From the NCBI GenBank assembly GCA_016704345.1, contig JADJAH010000019.1, positions 62,001-126,000 of the forward strand: a DNA stretch of 64,000 nucleotides, written 5' to 3'. Shown one piece after another: positions 10,038-19,490 of this stretch. Each line of letters opens with the position of its first letter. Position 1 is the first letter of the stretch. Made by a program: the position numbers and the translations under genes. Below the pieces are notes generated by a model, which was not told where the DNA came from, made no database searches, and worked only from the letters and a program-made list of their open reading frames with translations. The stretch comes from Ignavibacteria bacterium. GTDB taxonomy: Bacteria; Bacteroidota; Ignavibacteria; Tepidaquicellales; Tepidaquicellaceae.

Positions 10038-10071
10038 AAACCATAGTTTGAGAGATTGAACTATGGTTTTT
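10038..10071 (+). terminator. Rho-independent terminator of porU-porV
   Basis: Perfect 11 bp stem AAACCATAGTT / AACTATGGTTT with a 10 nt loop, running into a T-rich tail. It lies 26 bp after the porV stop. Confidence 0.85.
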
Positions 10072-10091
10072 AATATTTATAAGACATCAAA

Positions 10092-13041
10092 ATGAATATC
10101 ATTCGTACGTTTGCTTTGCTTCTGATCTCTCTGTCAACAGTAATTAATCTGTATGGACAGGAAAAGAGAATTCAACCGGTGCTTTCTCATCCGATTAAGT
10201 TTGGTACAGAAAATTATTCATCTGAACCCAAAGACTTTTTTAATGGCACTGATTCTGTGAAGATCGTAGCTATCATGGTGCAGTTTCAAGAAGATGATGA
10301 CAACAGAAGTACCGGGAATGGAAGATTTGATCTCTCTAACCTATTACAACAAGTCATCAAAAGGTAAGCTTCAGGTGAGTTATGATCTTTACGGGACAGT
10401 AATAACTCTTCCGAATAAGATGGAGACATACTCTCCGCAGAGAAATGAGAACAACGCAAAGATTGGTAATCTCTACGCGGATGCCTGGTCACGGGCTGAC
10501 AGTGTAATTAATTTTTCTCAATATCAGAATCAGAAAACTGCATTCGTAATTTTTCATGCAGGAGTAGGAAGAGATGTTGATCTTACTTCAGTGTTTGGAT
10601 TCGATCCGACTCCATACGATATTCCTTCTGTATATCTCGGACTCAAAAATCTTAAAGAGTTCTTTGGAAATAATTTCAACGGATATCAGACTTCCGAAGG
10701 CGTCCTGATTCAGAACTCATTGATCATACCTTCTACAGAAATCAGAGAGCTGCAGCTAATTTCCGGAAACTTCCTTCTGGAACTTGGCATGAATGGAATT
10801 CTCACTGCAAGTTTTGGAAGTTATCTCGGCTTGCCCGATCTTTTTAATACTTCCAACGGCAAGACAGCTATTGGAAGATTTGGATTAATGGACGGACAAT
10901 CACTCTTCAGTTACAACGGTATCTTCCCTCCCGAACCATCTGCATGGGAAAAAATTTATCTGGGATGGGTTAACCCTGTTACAATTTCCTCAGGTTCAAG
11001 AAATATAAATCTTCCTGCCGTTTCAAAATTCGTTCAAAGAGATTCTGCTATTTATAAAGTACTGATTAGCAGTAAGGAATATTTCCTTCTTGAGAACAGA
11101 AACAGAGATCCTGAAAATGACGGACAAATAATTTATTCCAGAAACCGGACATTTGTTGATTCAACAACTTTCCAATATGATGATCAGGACGGTTTTTATT
11201 ATTCGGGCGGATTTGCCAGCCTTTATAAGATCAACGGAAACGTGAGAGATGTTCAGACATTTGATTGGAGTCTGCCTGGACTCATAGATCCAAGTAATTC
11301 CTACAGGGGCGGCATATTAATATGGCAAATTGATGAAACAATTATTGATGCAAATCTCTCTACTAATACAATCAATAATAATATTGACAGAAAAGGAGTC
11401 GATCTTGAGGAAGCCAAGGGTGCGCAGGAAATAGGAGTAACATTCTCAACTCCATTCGGCAATTTTACAGGTGATGGAACAATTGTTGACTATTGGTTCA
11501 ACGGCAGCCATAGTGTTCCATCGACTATTTACAGAAATGAATTCACCCCTCAATCTATCCCCAGTTCGTTGAGCTATTCGCTTGCAAATAATAACATATA
11601 CATAAAGAACTTCAGTGTAATTGATACTCTCATGACTGCAAGCGTAAGCATTGGTTCGACTTCACTCAGTCCGCTTACGGGCTTTCCTAAAAGAATGAGT
11701 ATTGATACGGCCAACAATTCGCAGGCAATTGCATTCGACTTTAATGGTGATGGGTCAGATGAAATTTTTGCAAATGATGGTACAAGCATATATGGATTCA
11801 ACAGCAACGGACTCCCCTTGCGCGATACGGGAGTTGTACTTCTCGGATTCGGGGAATATATACCTGCGCTGTTCACGAACGCAGGACAAAACTACATAGT
11901 CGGCATAAATTCAAACAGAATCAATTTTCTGAACACTGCTTTCAACGGACAGGAATATACATTGCCCGGCTCTTCATCAGTGAGCGCTCCTGTCGTGTCA
12001 TTTTTAGCTGAAGGCTATATCCTCATTGGAAGGGAAAGCGGTGGAGTATATAAACTTTCCAATAATCAGCCGGCAGAGAGAATTGATTCGCTTGCCGGCA
12101 TGATCAACCAGTTTGCAAAGTCAAGAACTTCTGATTTCGGCGCCGCCTTTGGCAACATCAAGTATGCGATCTACGGAGCACTGACTAATAACTCCTCCAC
12201 TGACTTACTGACGATCAACAGCAACAGCGAAATATTCATTAACGGAAACAGAGTTAATATTGCATACCAGATCGGTTCGATCGAATCTCCTCCTACACTT
12301 GCTGATCTTGACAGTGACGGCAAGCAGGAGATTATATTCAGCGCCGACGGAAAGGTTTACGCGGTAAATTCCTCCGGAGTTTTAATCGACAATTTCCCTG
12401 CTCGAATTACCGGAGAAGTAAGTTCAGGAATATCAGTTTGTGATCTGAATGCGGACAGTAAGTATGATTTGATATTTGTAACAAACGACGGAGATCTATA
12501 CGCTTACGGAGCTGACGGAAAAGTGGTATCAAATTTTCCGGTAAAGGTTGGCCCGGGTACTTATTCAACACCGGCACTTGCAAACTTCAATGATACTTTG
12601 GGAATTGTAGTATCAGGAGGTGATGGCTTTATCTACGGACTTAAAACCAACGTAACATATGCATCCGCAAAGGTCTTGTGGAAGAATTATCAGAAAGACC
12701 AGTATCTCACAAACAACAATTTCATCACGGGAGGAAATCCTGTTTCTTTCAGTGAAAAGCTTCCTGCTGACAGAGTTTACAATTGGCCTAATCCTGTTTA
12801 CGATGGAAGCACATTCATACGTTATTATCTGAACGGCAACACTTCAAGCGTGAAGATCAAGATACTCGACCTGTCAGGTGAGTTGGTTACAACTCTTAAC
12901 GGCACATCAATATCCAACGCTGACAATGAAGTCAAATGGGATGTTGCAGATGTTCAAAGCGGAATCTATTATGGTGTCATTGAAGCTGATATAGACGGAT
13001 CTTCTGAGAAGAAAATCATAAAGATCGCAGTAGTAAAATAA
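10092..13041 (+). pseudogene. Secreted M6-like protein with T9SS sorting domain, interrupted
   Basis: Two overlapping frames form one gene. The first (10092-10367) has a signal peptide and the M6 lead-in VKIVAIMVQFQEDDDNRSTG; the second begins in phase near 10330 with YYNKSSKGKLQVSYDLYG. Family members normally have about 25-30 residues between these parts, so a short internal deletion with frame change is likely (2950 bp, not a multiple of 3). The zinc-binding helix HExxH before LGLPDLF is replaced by Ala-Ser-Phe-Gly-Ser (codons from 10807), so the protein was probably not a peptidase even before the break. Later parts are FG-GAP/VCBS-like repeats with DFNGDG, DLDSDG and DLNADS loops. A type A T9SS C-terminal domain (YNWPNPVYDGS, final IKIAVVK) completes it. 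Expected to be surface exported through PorU/PorV. Confidence 0.75.
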
Positions 13042-13087
13042 TGTAACCAAAACAAATCTCAGCATTCACCGGATTAAAATTTGAGCA

Positions 13088-14191
13088 ATGGAAATATTTT
13101 TTGTCTTAATTACAATTGGATTTCTGTTGCTCCATCTTTATTTATACCATGGGCAATCTAAATCAATTGCTCTGGATAATGATCTATCAGACAAACTCCC
13201 ATTTGTTTCAGTCATAGTTGCAGGACGCAATGAGGAAAAAAATATTGCTGCCTGCATAGATTCCCTTTCGAAGATTCATTACCCAAAAGACAAGCTGCAG
13301 ATAATGCTTGTCAACGACAAATCCACTGACAATACGCTCACACTCATGCTGGAAGCTACATCCGGCTTGAACCAATTTGATGTGATGACTTCGAGAGATA
13401 TTATTCACAACAACCTTCGCGGTAAAGCGAATGCAATAGATTCAGCGATTGAAATATGTAAAGGCGAAATCATAATGATGACCGATGCTGACTGCATAGT
13501 TCAACCCTCGTGGGTTTTGAATACTGTAAAATATTTCAACAAAGATGTCTCCATGGTTTGCGGATTCACATTGATCAGTTCAAGCAATTCCCTTTTTGCA
13601 AAACTTCAATGCCTGGATTGGATCTATTTACTCACTTTGGCAAGCTCAAGTTGCGGACTTGATAAGATCATGAGTTGCATAGGGAATAATCTTGCATTCA
13701 CAAAGAAAGCGTATGATCATGTTGGGGGCTACAGAGCAATAGGCTTCTCCGTAACTGAAGATCTTGCATTGATGCGGAAGATTAATGAAATTAAGGACAG
13801 CAGGATTGTCTATCCCGTTAGCTTCGAATCGCTTGTAATGACGGAACCATGCTTAACAATCAAAGAGTTGTCGAGTCAAAAGCGAAGATGGTTCAGAGGA
13901 GGAACGGGAGTAAACGGTCTTGGTTATGTTACAGGCTTTGAACTTTATACAGCAAGTGTTCTACTGATCTTGGGATACTTTTTCATCAGCTTCAAGCTTT
14001 GGATAATACTGTCTTCGCTGATTTTACTTTCAATGTTTCTGCTGATGTCGAGAACAGCGCTGAGATTAAAGACAAGTCAACTCTTTTCATTATTTCCCTT
14101 GTTCGCAGCTTATCTCGCCGTTTATGGATTGCTCTTGCCGATAAGTTTTGTGTTTGGTAGAAAAATAGATTGGAAAGGAAGAAAGTTCTAG
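13088..14191 (+). CDS. Membrane glycosyltransferase, family 2
   Basis: Likely transfers a sugar from a nucleotide donor to a lipid or polysaccharide acceptor at the inner membrane. The 367 residues begin with one membrane helix (about 2-22), then the GT-A fold: VSVIVAGRNEEKNI (about 40-53), the metal-binding Asp133-Ala-Asp135 in MMTDADC, a TED segment at 223-225 and the processive-type QKRRW at 264-268. Two or three membrane helices close the protein (about 285-360). This domain order resembles chitooligosaccharide/cellulose synthase-like GT2 proteins, but the acceptor cannot be read from sequence. It converges with the beta-barrel gene; the two stops overlap by 4 bp. Confidence 0.85.
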   Translation: MEIFFVLITIGFLLLHLYLYHGQSKSIALDNDLSDKLPFVSVIVAGRNEEKNIAACIDSLSKIHYPKDKLQIMLVNDKSTDNTLTLMLEATSGLNQFDVMTSRDIIHNNLRGKANAIDSAIEICKGEIIMMTDADCIVQPSWVLNTVKYFNKDVSMVCGFTLISSSNSLFAKLQCLDWIYLLTLASSSCGLDKIMSCIGNNLAFTKKAYDHVGGYRAIGFSVTEDLALMRKINEIKDSRIVYPVSFESLVMTEPCLTIKELSSQKRRWFRGGTGVNGLGYVTGFELYTASVLLILGYFFISFKLWIILSSLILLSMFLLMSRTALRLKTSQLFSLFPLFAAYLAVYGLLLPISFVFGRKIDWKGRKF

Positions 14192-14889
14192 AACTTGATT
14201 AGTGGTATGTGAATTCGAGCGTTGAAAGTAAGGTTTGAATAATCACCTGCAAAAGTATACTTCCCTCCGACATCGAATACATATAGTGTAAAAGCAAGAC
14301 CTAATGAATACGTGAATTTACTGTCTTCTCTTGGAATTTCTGTAACGACATTGTCAGGAGTCAAAGTCCGCTTTATATTAGCATACTTTAGTTCAAGTGT
14401 GAAAACTGGTATTGTGAAATTTGATTTTATATATTTGTTGAGAATTATGTCAACGCTGCCACCCATGTATGTTATGTCAGTATCAAACTGCGTAAGAAAG
14501 TTACTCGTTGTAAATTCAGCGTTCCCACCGTTAGACTGTCCTTCATATATCACACCAAAAACAAACGGATACAATTTGATAAAACCAAACTCAAGCTTGA
14601 AGCCATAGTAAAATCCTGAATTAGACAATTCACCAAATTTGCCCGTGGGAAATGCAACTCCCACAGTTGGTGACAAGAACACGCCGCCGATATTTGTTTT
14701 CTGTGATGATGTTTTTTTGGGTGTAACTTTCTGTGAGTCATCTTGCTGAACATACCTGAGGGAATTTTGTTCAGAACTTTTAGAAGTCAATGTCTTGAAA
14801 CTCAATGGTGACAATTGAGCATAACCACTTCCGGCTATGCTTAAGAAAATCATAAGAAGGAAAACTAGCTTAATTATGGATGATGTCAT
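14188..14889 (-). CDS. Predicted outer membrane beta-barrel protein, unknown function
   Basis: 233 residues with a signal peptide (hydrophobic IIKLVFLLMIFLSIAGSGYAQ). A low-complexity Ser/Thr/Lys stretch follows (about 45-65), then alternating hydrophobic strands with many Gly and Tyr, ending ARIHIPLIKF as a final barrel strand might. It looks like an OmpW/outer-membrane beta-barrel type protein, but no specific family was recognised. It is the last gene of the minus-strand run amidohydrolase-prmC-dtd-DUF2520 and starts 2 bp after the DUF2520 gene ends. Confidence 0.65.
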   Translation of the reverse strand: MTSSIIKLVFLLMIFLSIAGSGYAQLSPLSFKTLTSKSSEQNSLRYVQQDDSQKVTPKKTSSQKTNIGGVFLSPTVGVAFPTGKFGELSNSGFYYGFKLEFGFIKLYPFVFGVIYEGQSNGGNAEFTTSNFLTQFDTDITYMGGSVDIILNKYIKSNFTIPVFTLELKYANIKRTLTPDNVVTEIPREDSKFTYSLGLAFTLYVFDVGGKYTFAGDYSNLTFNARIHIPLIKF

Positions 14890-14891
14890 TC

Positions 14892-15812
14892 TTAGTTTAA
14901 TGCTTCGGATATTCTTTGCTCCTTTGACACGTACTCATTCATCAGATCGAGTATTGACATCACATTTTTCATGTTGAGGCTTTCCTTTCGGAATGCGACT
15001 CTTACAGTTTCCATTCCCAGCAGAGTGTAAAATGGGATGAGGCTAGGAAGTTCTCCGCTAATTGAATCAAGATGCTTCGATATTGTCTGAACATCATTTC
15101 TTTCAAACGGCCCGGTAAGTGAATTGACCAGCCCGTTTTCTGAAATATTTGAGATTGTTTTTTCTATTATTGGTCTGAACACTTCGAACATTTCACTCTT
15201 CTCAATACCCACACTGGAACTGAATTCAGCCGCAACATTGAGCAATGTTACAAGAAAGTTCGAAGAAACAACACAAGCCGTATGATAGAGTTGCTTTTTT
15301 TCAATTGGAATTATGATACATTTGGAATTCAATCTTTTTAAAATTTCATCAGCAGCAGCAAGAGCATTTTCGCCACCCTCGATTCCGAAATAAATATTGC
15401 TTAGAAGATTCTTGCTTTCTGTGCTTAATTCCATGAAAGTCTGAATGGGATGAAACGACGCAACCATGTTTTTATTAAGACCTGCATCTGTGAAGACAGA
15501 TGACGTTTCAGAGCCCGATGTATGGAAGAGTTTCTTTCCCGCCAAATCAACATTCAACTTCATCAACTGACTCACCACATCCTTGATCTTCTTGTCTTGA
15601 ACTGAAATGATTATAATGTCCGAAGCTTCAATAAACTCCTCTTTTACAGTTGAAGAAAAAATTGCATCCGGCATCAATGACCGGAATTCCTGTATCTGCA
15701 TTTCATGCGTGTCAATAACAAATCCAATCTCAAGCCCGCATTGCGTTAATTCAACAGCAAAGGCACTGCCGACTTTGCCGCAACCGATTATGCAGATCTT
15801 CTTGTTATTCAT
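14892..15812 (-). CDS. DUF2520 / Rossmann-fold oxidoreductase-like protein
   Basis: 306 residues: an N-terminal NAD(P)-type Rossmann domain (KICIIGCGKVGSAFAVEL, residues 5-22), then the HTSGSETSSVF and FHPIQTFM segments characteristic of DUF2520 proteins, and a helical C-terminal domain like that of ProC/6PGDH-type dehydrogenases. Substrate unknown. It overlaps dtd by 4 bp (ATGA), which implies translational coupling. Confidence 0.85.
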   Translation of the reverse strand: MNNKKICIIGCGKVGSAFAVELTQCGLEIGFVIDTHEMQIQEFRSLMPDAIFSSTVKEEFIEASDIIIISVQDKKIKDVVSQLMKLNVDLAGKKLFHTSGSETSSVFTDAGLNKNMVASFHPIQTFMELSTESKNLLSNIYFGIEGGENALAAADEILKRLNSKCIIIPIEKKQLYHTACVVSSNFLVTLLNVAAEFSSSVGIEKSEMFEVFRPIIEKTISNISENGLVNSLTGPFERNDVQTISKHLDSISGELPSLIPFYTLLGMETVRVAFRKESLNMKNVMSILDLMNEYVSKEQRISEALN

Positions 15813-16255
15813 TTTTCAAGTATTATTGTTACGGGTCCGTCATTTACTAACTCAACTTCCATCATTGCAGCAAAAACGCCTGTCTTGACTCTGTGAGGCG
15901 GAAGATCTTTTCTTAAGTGCTGTACAAAAAATTCATATAGCGGAATTGCTCTTTCAGGAACTTCAGCTGACGTAAAGCTAGGTCTGTTACCGCTCTTCCC
16001 GTTATCAGTGCAAAGAGTAAATTGGGAAACGACTAAAACCTCGCCATCAACATCTCTGACTGAGAGATTCATTTTTCCTTCCTCATCGGAAAATATTCTA
16101 AGCAGTGAAATTTTTTCTGCAAGCAGTTCGGCGTTTTGTTCAGAATCGGACTTCTTAATTCCAAGCAAGATAAGTAATCCTTTTCCAATATTGCAGTGAA
16201 CATTTCCATCAATTCTTACTTCCGCACTTCTTACTCTCTGAATCACCGCAATCAT
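15809..16255 (-). CDS. dtd: D-aminoacyl-tRNA deacylase
   Basis: Hydrolyses D-amino acids and glycine from mischarged tRNA. The 148 residues are the normal DTD length, with the two active-site motifs SQFTL (Ser77-Gln78-Phe79-Thr80) and the Gly-Pro-Val-Thr segment (about 140-143). RPSFTSA is also conserved. Its start overlaps the prmC stop by 4 bp, and its stop overlaps the DUF2520 start, so it is the centre of a tightly coupled operon. Confidence 0.95.
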   Translation of the reverse strand: MIAVIQRVRSAEVRIDGNVHCNIGKGLLILLGIKKSDSEQNAELLAEKISLLRIFSDEEGKMNLSVRDVDGEVLVVSQFTLCTDNGKSGNRPSFTSAEVPERAIPLYEFFVQHLRKDLPPHRVKTGVFAAMMEVELVNDGPVTIILEK

Positions 16256-17133
16256 TTTGATACATGGACAATTCTCGGAATATCCGCATAATCATTGATA
16301 AACCGGACATTGGTTATACCGCCGTCAAGCAGAATCTGATTAATAGATTCCTTCTGCCCGTATCCTATTTCACTGAACAGTTCACATTTGACAGACTCCG
16401 GTTTGATCAAATCTGTAAGCTTTCTGAAGAATGTAAGTCCGTCAAATCCGTCTGTAAGCGAGACCTCCGGTTCAAATTCCTTTACATCAGGAGATAGTTT
16501 TTCATACCTATCTGCAGAAACATAAGGAGGATTTGAGACAATGTAATCAACATTCTTTTTCAGCGCGGGTATATCAAAAATACTCTTGCAGTGAAAATTC
16601 AGGACACCATTATAAGGCCCGTGTTTAATTTGGTTTTGCTTTGCAACTTCAATTGCTTCCTTTGACACATCTATTGAGTTAATGATATAGGATATTTTGT
16701 GCTTGTCAAGCTCCTTTGCCATAGCAATCGGAATATTTCCAGAACCGGTCCCCACTTCAAGAATCTCTATGCTCTTTTTTTGAGATGCCAAAATGTGCCC
16801 AAGAATCAATTCAACTAAGTTCTCAGTTTCCGGTCTCGGTATGAGTACATTTCTGTCAACATAAAATTCGTAACCGTAGAAATAGGCTTTTTCCTGAATG
16901 AACTGAAGCGGCGCATCATTCAATTTTCTTTCAAGCAAGCTGTTTAAAGTTTCAAGCTCATCTTTGCTCAAGGGTCTCTCAAAATCAAGATACAGCTTCA
17001 TTCTGTCACATCCAATTACATCACAAAGCAGAAGTTCTGCAATAATGCGCGACTCATCAATGCCCTTGCTTTCAAGTTTGTTTCTCGATGAATTTAAAAA
17101 TTCAAGTACCGTCAGTTGATTTTTTCCTTCCAT
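16252..17133 (-). CDS. prmC: Release factor glutamine methyltransferase
   Basis: Methylates the glutamine of the GGQ motif of RF1/RF2 using S-adenosylmethionine. The 293 residues show an N-terminal helical domain, the SAM-binding EVGTGSGNI at about 126-134 and the hallmark NPPY at 201-204, followed by EPEVSLTDGFDGL. It overlaps dtd by 4 bp and lies 9 bp after the amidohydrolase gene. Confidence 0.95.
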   Translation of the reverse strand: MEGKNQLTVLEFLNSSRNKLESKGIDESRIIAELLLCDVIGCDRMKLYLDFERPLSKDELETLNSLLERKLNDAPLQFIQEKAYFYGYEFYVDRNVLIPRPETENLVELILGHILASQKKSIEILEVGTGSGNIPIAMAKELDKHKISYIINSIDVSKEAIEVAKQNQIKHGPYNGVLNFHCKSIFDIPALKKNVDYIVSNPPYVSADRYEKLSPDVKEFEPEVSLTDGFDGLTFFRKLTDLIKPESVKCELFSEIGYGQKESINQILLDGGITNVRFINDYADIPRIVHVSK

Positions 17134-17142
17134 ATTAGTTTA

Positions 17143-18849
17143 CTAAAGTTTTTCAGGATCAAAAATATTATCGAAGACAATTCTTCCTCTTATCATTGTC
17201 CTCAAGACTTTTGTCTCCAAAAGTGCCTTTGGCTGTTCGTTAAAAATATCTTTAGAGATCACAATCATGTCCGCATACTTTCCCTTTTCAAGACTTCCCT
17301 TTTCATTTTCCTGGAATGATGCATATGCCGGCCAGACCGTGTATGTCTTCAGAGCGTCAATCATAGAAAGTTTTTCATTAGGATTAGCCAGACTGTTATT
17401 AACTGTATCAATAGGTTGTCTTGTTACAAGATAATACATCTGGACAAATGGATTGATCTGATGATAAGGAAAGTCGGAACCTGATGTGATCATTCCTGCA
17501 GACTTTATCAGCGAATTCCATAGACCGATTTTCATTGTATTTTCAGGCCTGATTAATTCACCTGCAATTTGCAGATTAGTCATTGAAATGTCCGGCCTGA
17601 TGGAAGGAATTATTTTAAGCCCACCGATCTTCGAAATCTCTCCGGCACCTGCAAATTCACAATGCTCGAGGATAGTTCTTCTTTCGCTTATTCCTTCGGC
17701 GGATCCGGATTTTTCAATTATAGAAAGAACGGTTCCTATTGCTTTGTCTCCAACCGCTTTCACTCTAAACTGAAACTTCTTTTCGTTTGCGTTCATATAA
17801 ATTCTGTCAAGATCAGCTTCTGTAACATAAGGCATTCTCACTTTTGGATCTGCATTATATTGATCATTCATAACTGCCTGCTGCAAATCCAGTGCTCCAT
17901 CATAATCAAGAGAGATCGATCTTATAGTAAGCTTGTTCTTGTAATCCTTTTCTATTCCATTCCTGAGAAATGTTCCCGTCAGCGCTGAATCTTCACCGGA
18001 AAGAACTGCATAGACTCTTAAGGGGAATCTGTTGCTGTCAATCAACTGTTTGAAAATTTCTATAGACTCTTTGTTAACGGTCCTGTCATGCACTTCAGTG
18101 ATGCCGTACTTAACAATTTCTTTCACACCTCTCTCAACAAGGTTCATCATATCCGTTCGAAGAGGTCTTGGTAGATTATCTCTGACTATATTGACAGCTT
18201 CTCCAAAGAACAAACCGCTTGGTTCGCCGTCCTCAAATTTTTGTATTTCACCGCCCTCAGGAGCTTTGGTATTTGAATCAATGTTTAATGTCCTCAGCAT
18301 TCGGGAATTTACCCAAACTGTTGTCATTGAAGCATTCAGAAGAAAAACATTGTGGCTTGGTGCAATTTCATCGAGTATTTGTTTGTCAATAAGCTGAAGC
18401 TCGGAATCAGCAAGATACAATTCATTCCAACCGTATCCGCCGATTGTCTCACCGCCCATGGCAGTTCCGGTTCTGGAGATCACAAGGTCTTTGATCTCCT
18501 TCAGGCTCCTTGCATTAGAAAGATCTATGTAATTCATATTCTTCGAGAATTCCACAATTGATCCTTCCGTATCTATTAACCCGGGCAAAACTACTGCGCC
18601 CTTCAAGTCAACAACATCATCAGCCTTATACTTGCTCTCAAGGTCTTGTCCTTTTCCAACTTCAAGTATCTTGCCATCTTTAATTGCGATTGCATCTGCA
18701 ATATCATTCGTTGAATTAAGCGTGTATATCTTTGCATTTTTATAGATCACATCAGGCTTTTCTCCGCAGGAGTAAAAAGTTGCCATAAAGAGAAAGATTG
18801 TGATTAACTTAGATAACATAGTCTTTAATATCATTTCAAAAATTTTCAT
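17143..18849 (-). CDS. YtcJ-type amidohydrolase-like protein with degenerate metal site
   Basis: 568 residues with an N-terminal hydrophobic segment ending FYSC, so probably a lipoprotein; the start at Met11 would give a more standard signal. The fold matches the amidohydrolase 3 / YtcJ family: VVLPGLID at 86-93, GGYGWNELY at about 138, a GDKA segment and SGSDFP near 456-461. However, the HxH of the first metal motif is Glu95-Gly-Ser97, the His of the usual HAIGDRA is Lys364, and the VKxFxDG Lys is also missing. His396 (LEHC) and Asp459 remain. The usual hydrolase chemistry is therefore doubtful; it may bind rather than cleave its ligand. First gene of the operon with prmC and dtd. Confidence 0.8.
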   Translation of the reverse strand: MKIFEMILKTMLSKLITIFLFMATFYSCGEKPDVIYKNAKIYTLNSTNDIADAIAIKDGKILEVGKGQDLESKYKADDVVDLKGAVVLPGLIDTEGSIVEFSKNMNYIDLSNARSLKEIKDLVISRTGTAMGGETIGGYGWNELYLADSELQLIDKQILDEIAPSHNVFLLNASMTTVWVNSRMLRTLNIDSNTKAPEGGEIQKFEDGEPSGLFFGEAVNIVRDNLPRPLRTDMMNLVERGVKEIVKYGITEVHDRTVNKESIEIFKQLIDSNRFPLRVYAVLSGEDSALTGTFLRNGIEKDYKNKLTIRSISLDYDGALDLQQAVMNDQYNADPKVRMPYVTEADLDRIYMNANEKKFQFRVKAVGDKAIGTVLSIIEKSGSAEGISERRTILEHCEFAGAGEISKIGGLKIIPSIRPDISMTNLQIAGELIRPENTMKIGLWNSLIKSAGMITSGSDFPYHQINPFVQMYYLVTRQPIDTVNNSLANPNEKLSMIDALKTYTVWPAYASFQENEKGSLEKGKYADMIVISKDIFNEQPKALLETKVLRTMIRGRIVFDNIFDPEKL

Positions 18850-18969
18850 GAACTTAGTGAAATGAATCTATTATTTAAATTCATTATGCTAACTCCGTTA
18901 AAGTAAATGTGTTTATCAATTATGTTGCAATATGGAATGTATATGTTTATTTTGTGAAAAAATTTTTGG

Positions 18970-19419
18970 GTGATGAAGAAGAGTTTTGCAATGAAGAAAC
19001 TTTACTATTCAATTAGTGAAGTCAGCAGATTAACTGAGTTGGAACAGTATGTGCTGAGATATTGGGAATCTGAATTTGAACAGCTCCGACCGGCAAAGAA
19101 TCTTTCCGGAAACAGAATTTACACCAACAAAGAAATCAAACTTATTCTTCTCATCAAAAAACTGTTGAGAGAAGAAAAATACACCATCGAAGGGGCTAGA
19201 AAGCTTCTTAAAAATCACGCCGCAAAAGAGGAAGAAGAATCCAAGAGAATTATAAAAGACGAAGCTGATACACAAAATGCCGTGAGCAGACACAGCGAAC
19301 TTAAGCTGTTCACCAGTGATGAAAATTCGGTTGATTCTTCGGTCACAAGCAACAAGGATTTGAAAGAGGATCTCCTTGAACTCAAATCTTTCCTGAAGGA
19401 TCTATTGAAGGAAATCTGA
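18970..19419 (+). CDS. MerR-family transcriptional regulator
   Basis: 149 residues with an N-terminal winged helix of MerR type: YYSISEVSRLTELEQYVLRYWE (helix-turn-helix), then NRIYTNKEIKLILLIKKLL (wing and linker). A charged region and a short C-terminal coiled segment rich in Leu/Lys follow. No ligand-binding Cys cluster is visible. The longest frame starts at a GTG (18970); the ATG at 18973 or the one at 18991, which leads directly into the domain, are equally plausible. It is divergent from the amidohydrolase operon and precedes the crtI-like gene by 71 bp. Target unknown. Confidence 0.85.
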   Translation: MMKKSFAMKKLYYSISEVSRLTELEQYVLRYWESEFEQLRPAKNLSGNRIYTNKEIKLILLIKKLLREEKYTIEGARKLLKNHAAKEEEESKRIIKDEADTQNAVSRHSELKLFTSDENSVDSSVTSNKDLKEDLLELKSFLKDLLKEI

Positions 19420-19490
19420 TCGGCATTCTCAACTAAGACTTCTCGTTTCTGCATTTCGATTTACCATTAAAAAAACATTAACAAAATAGT

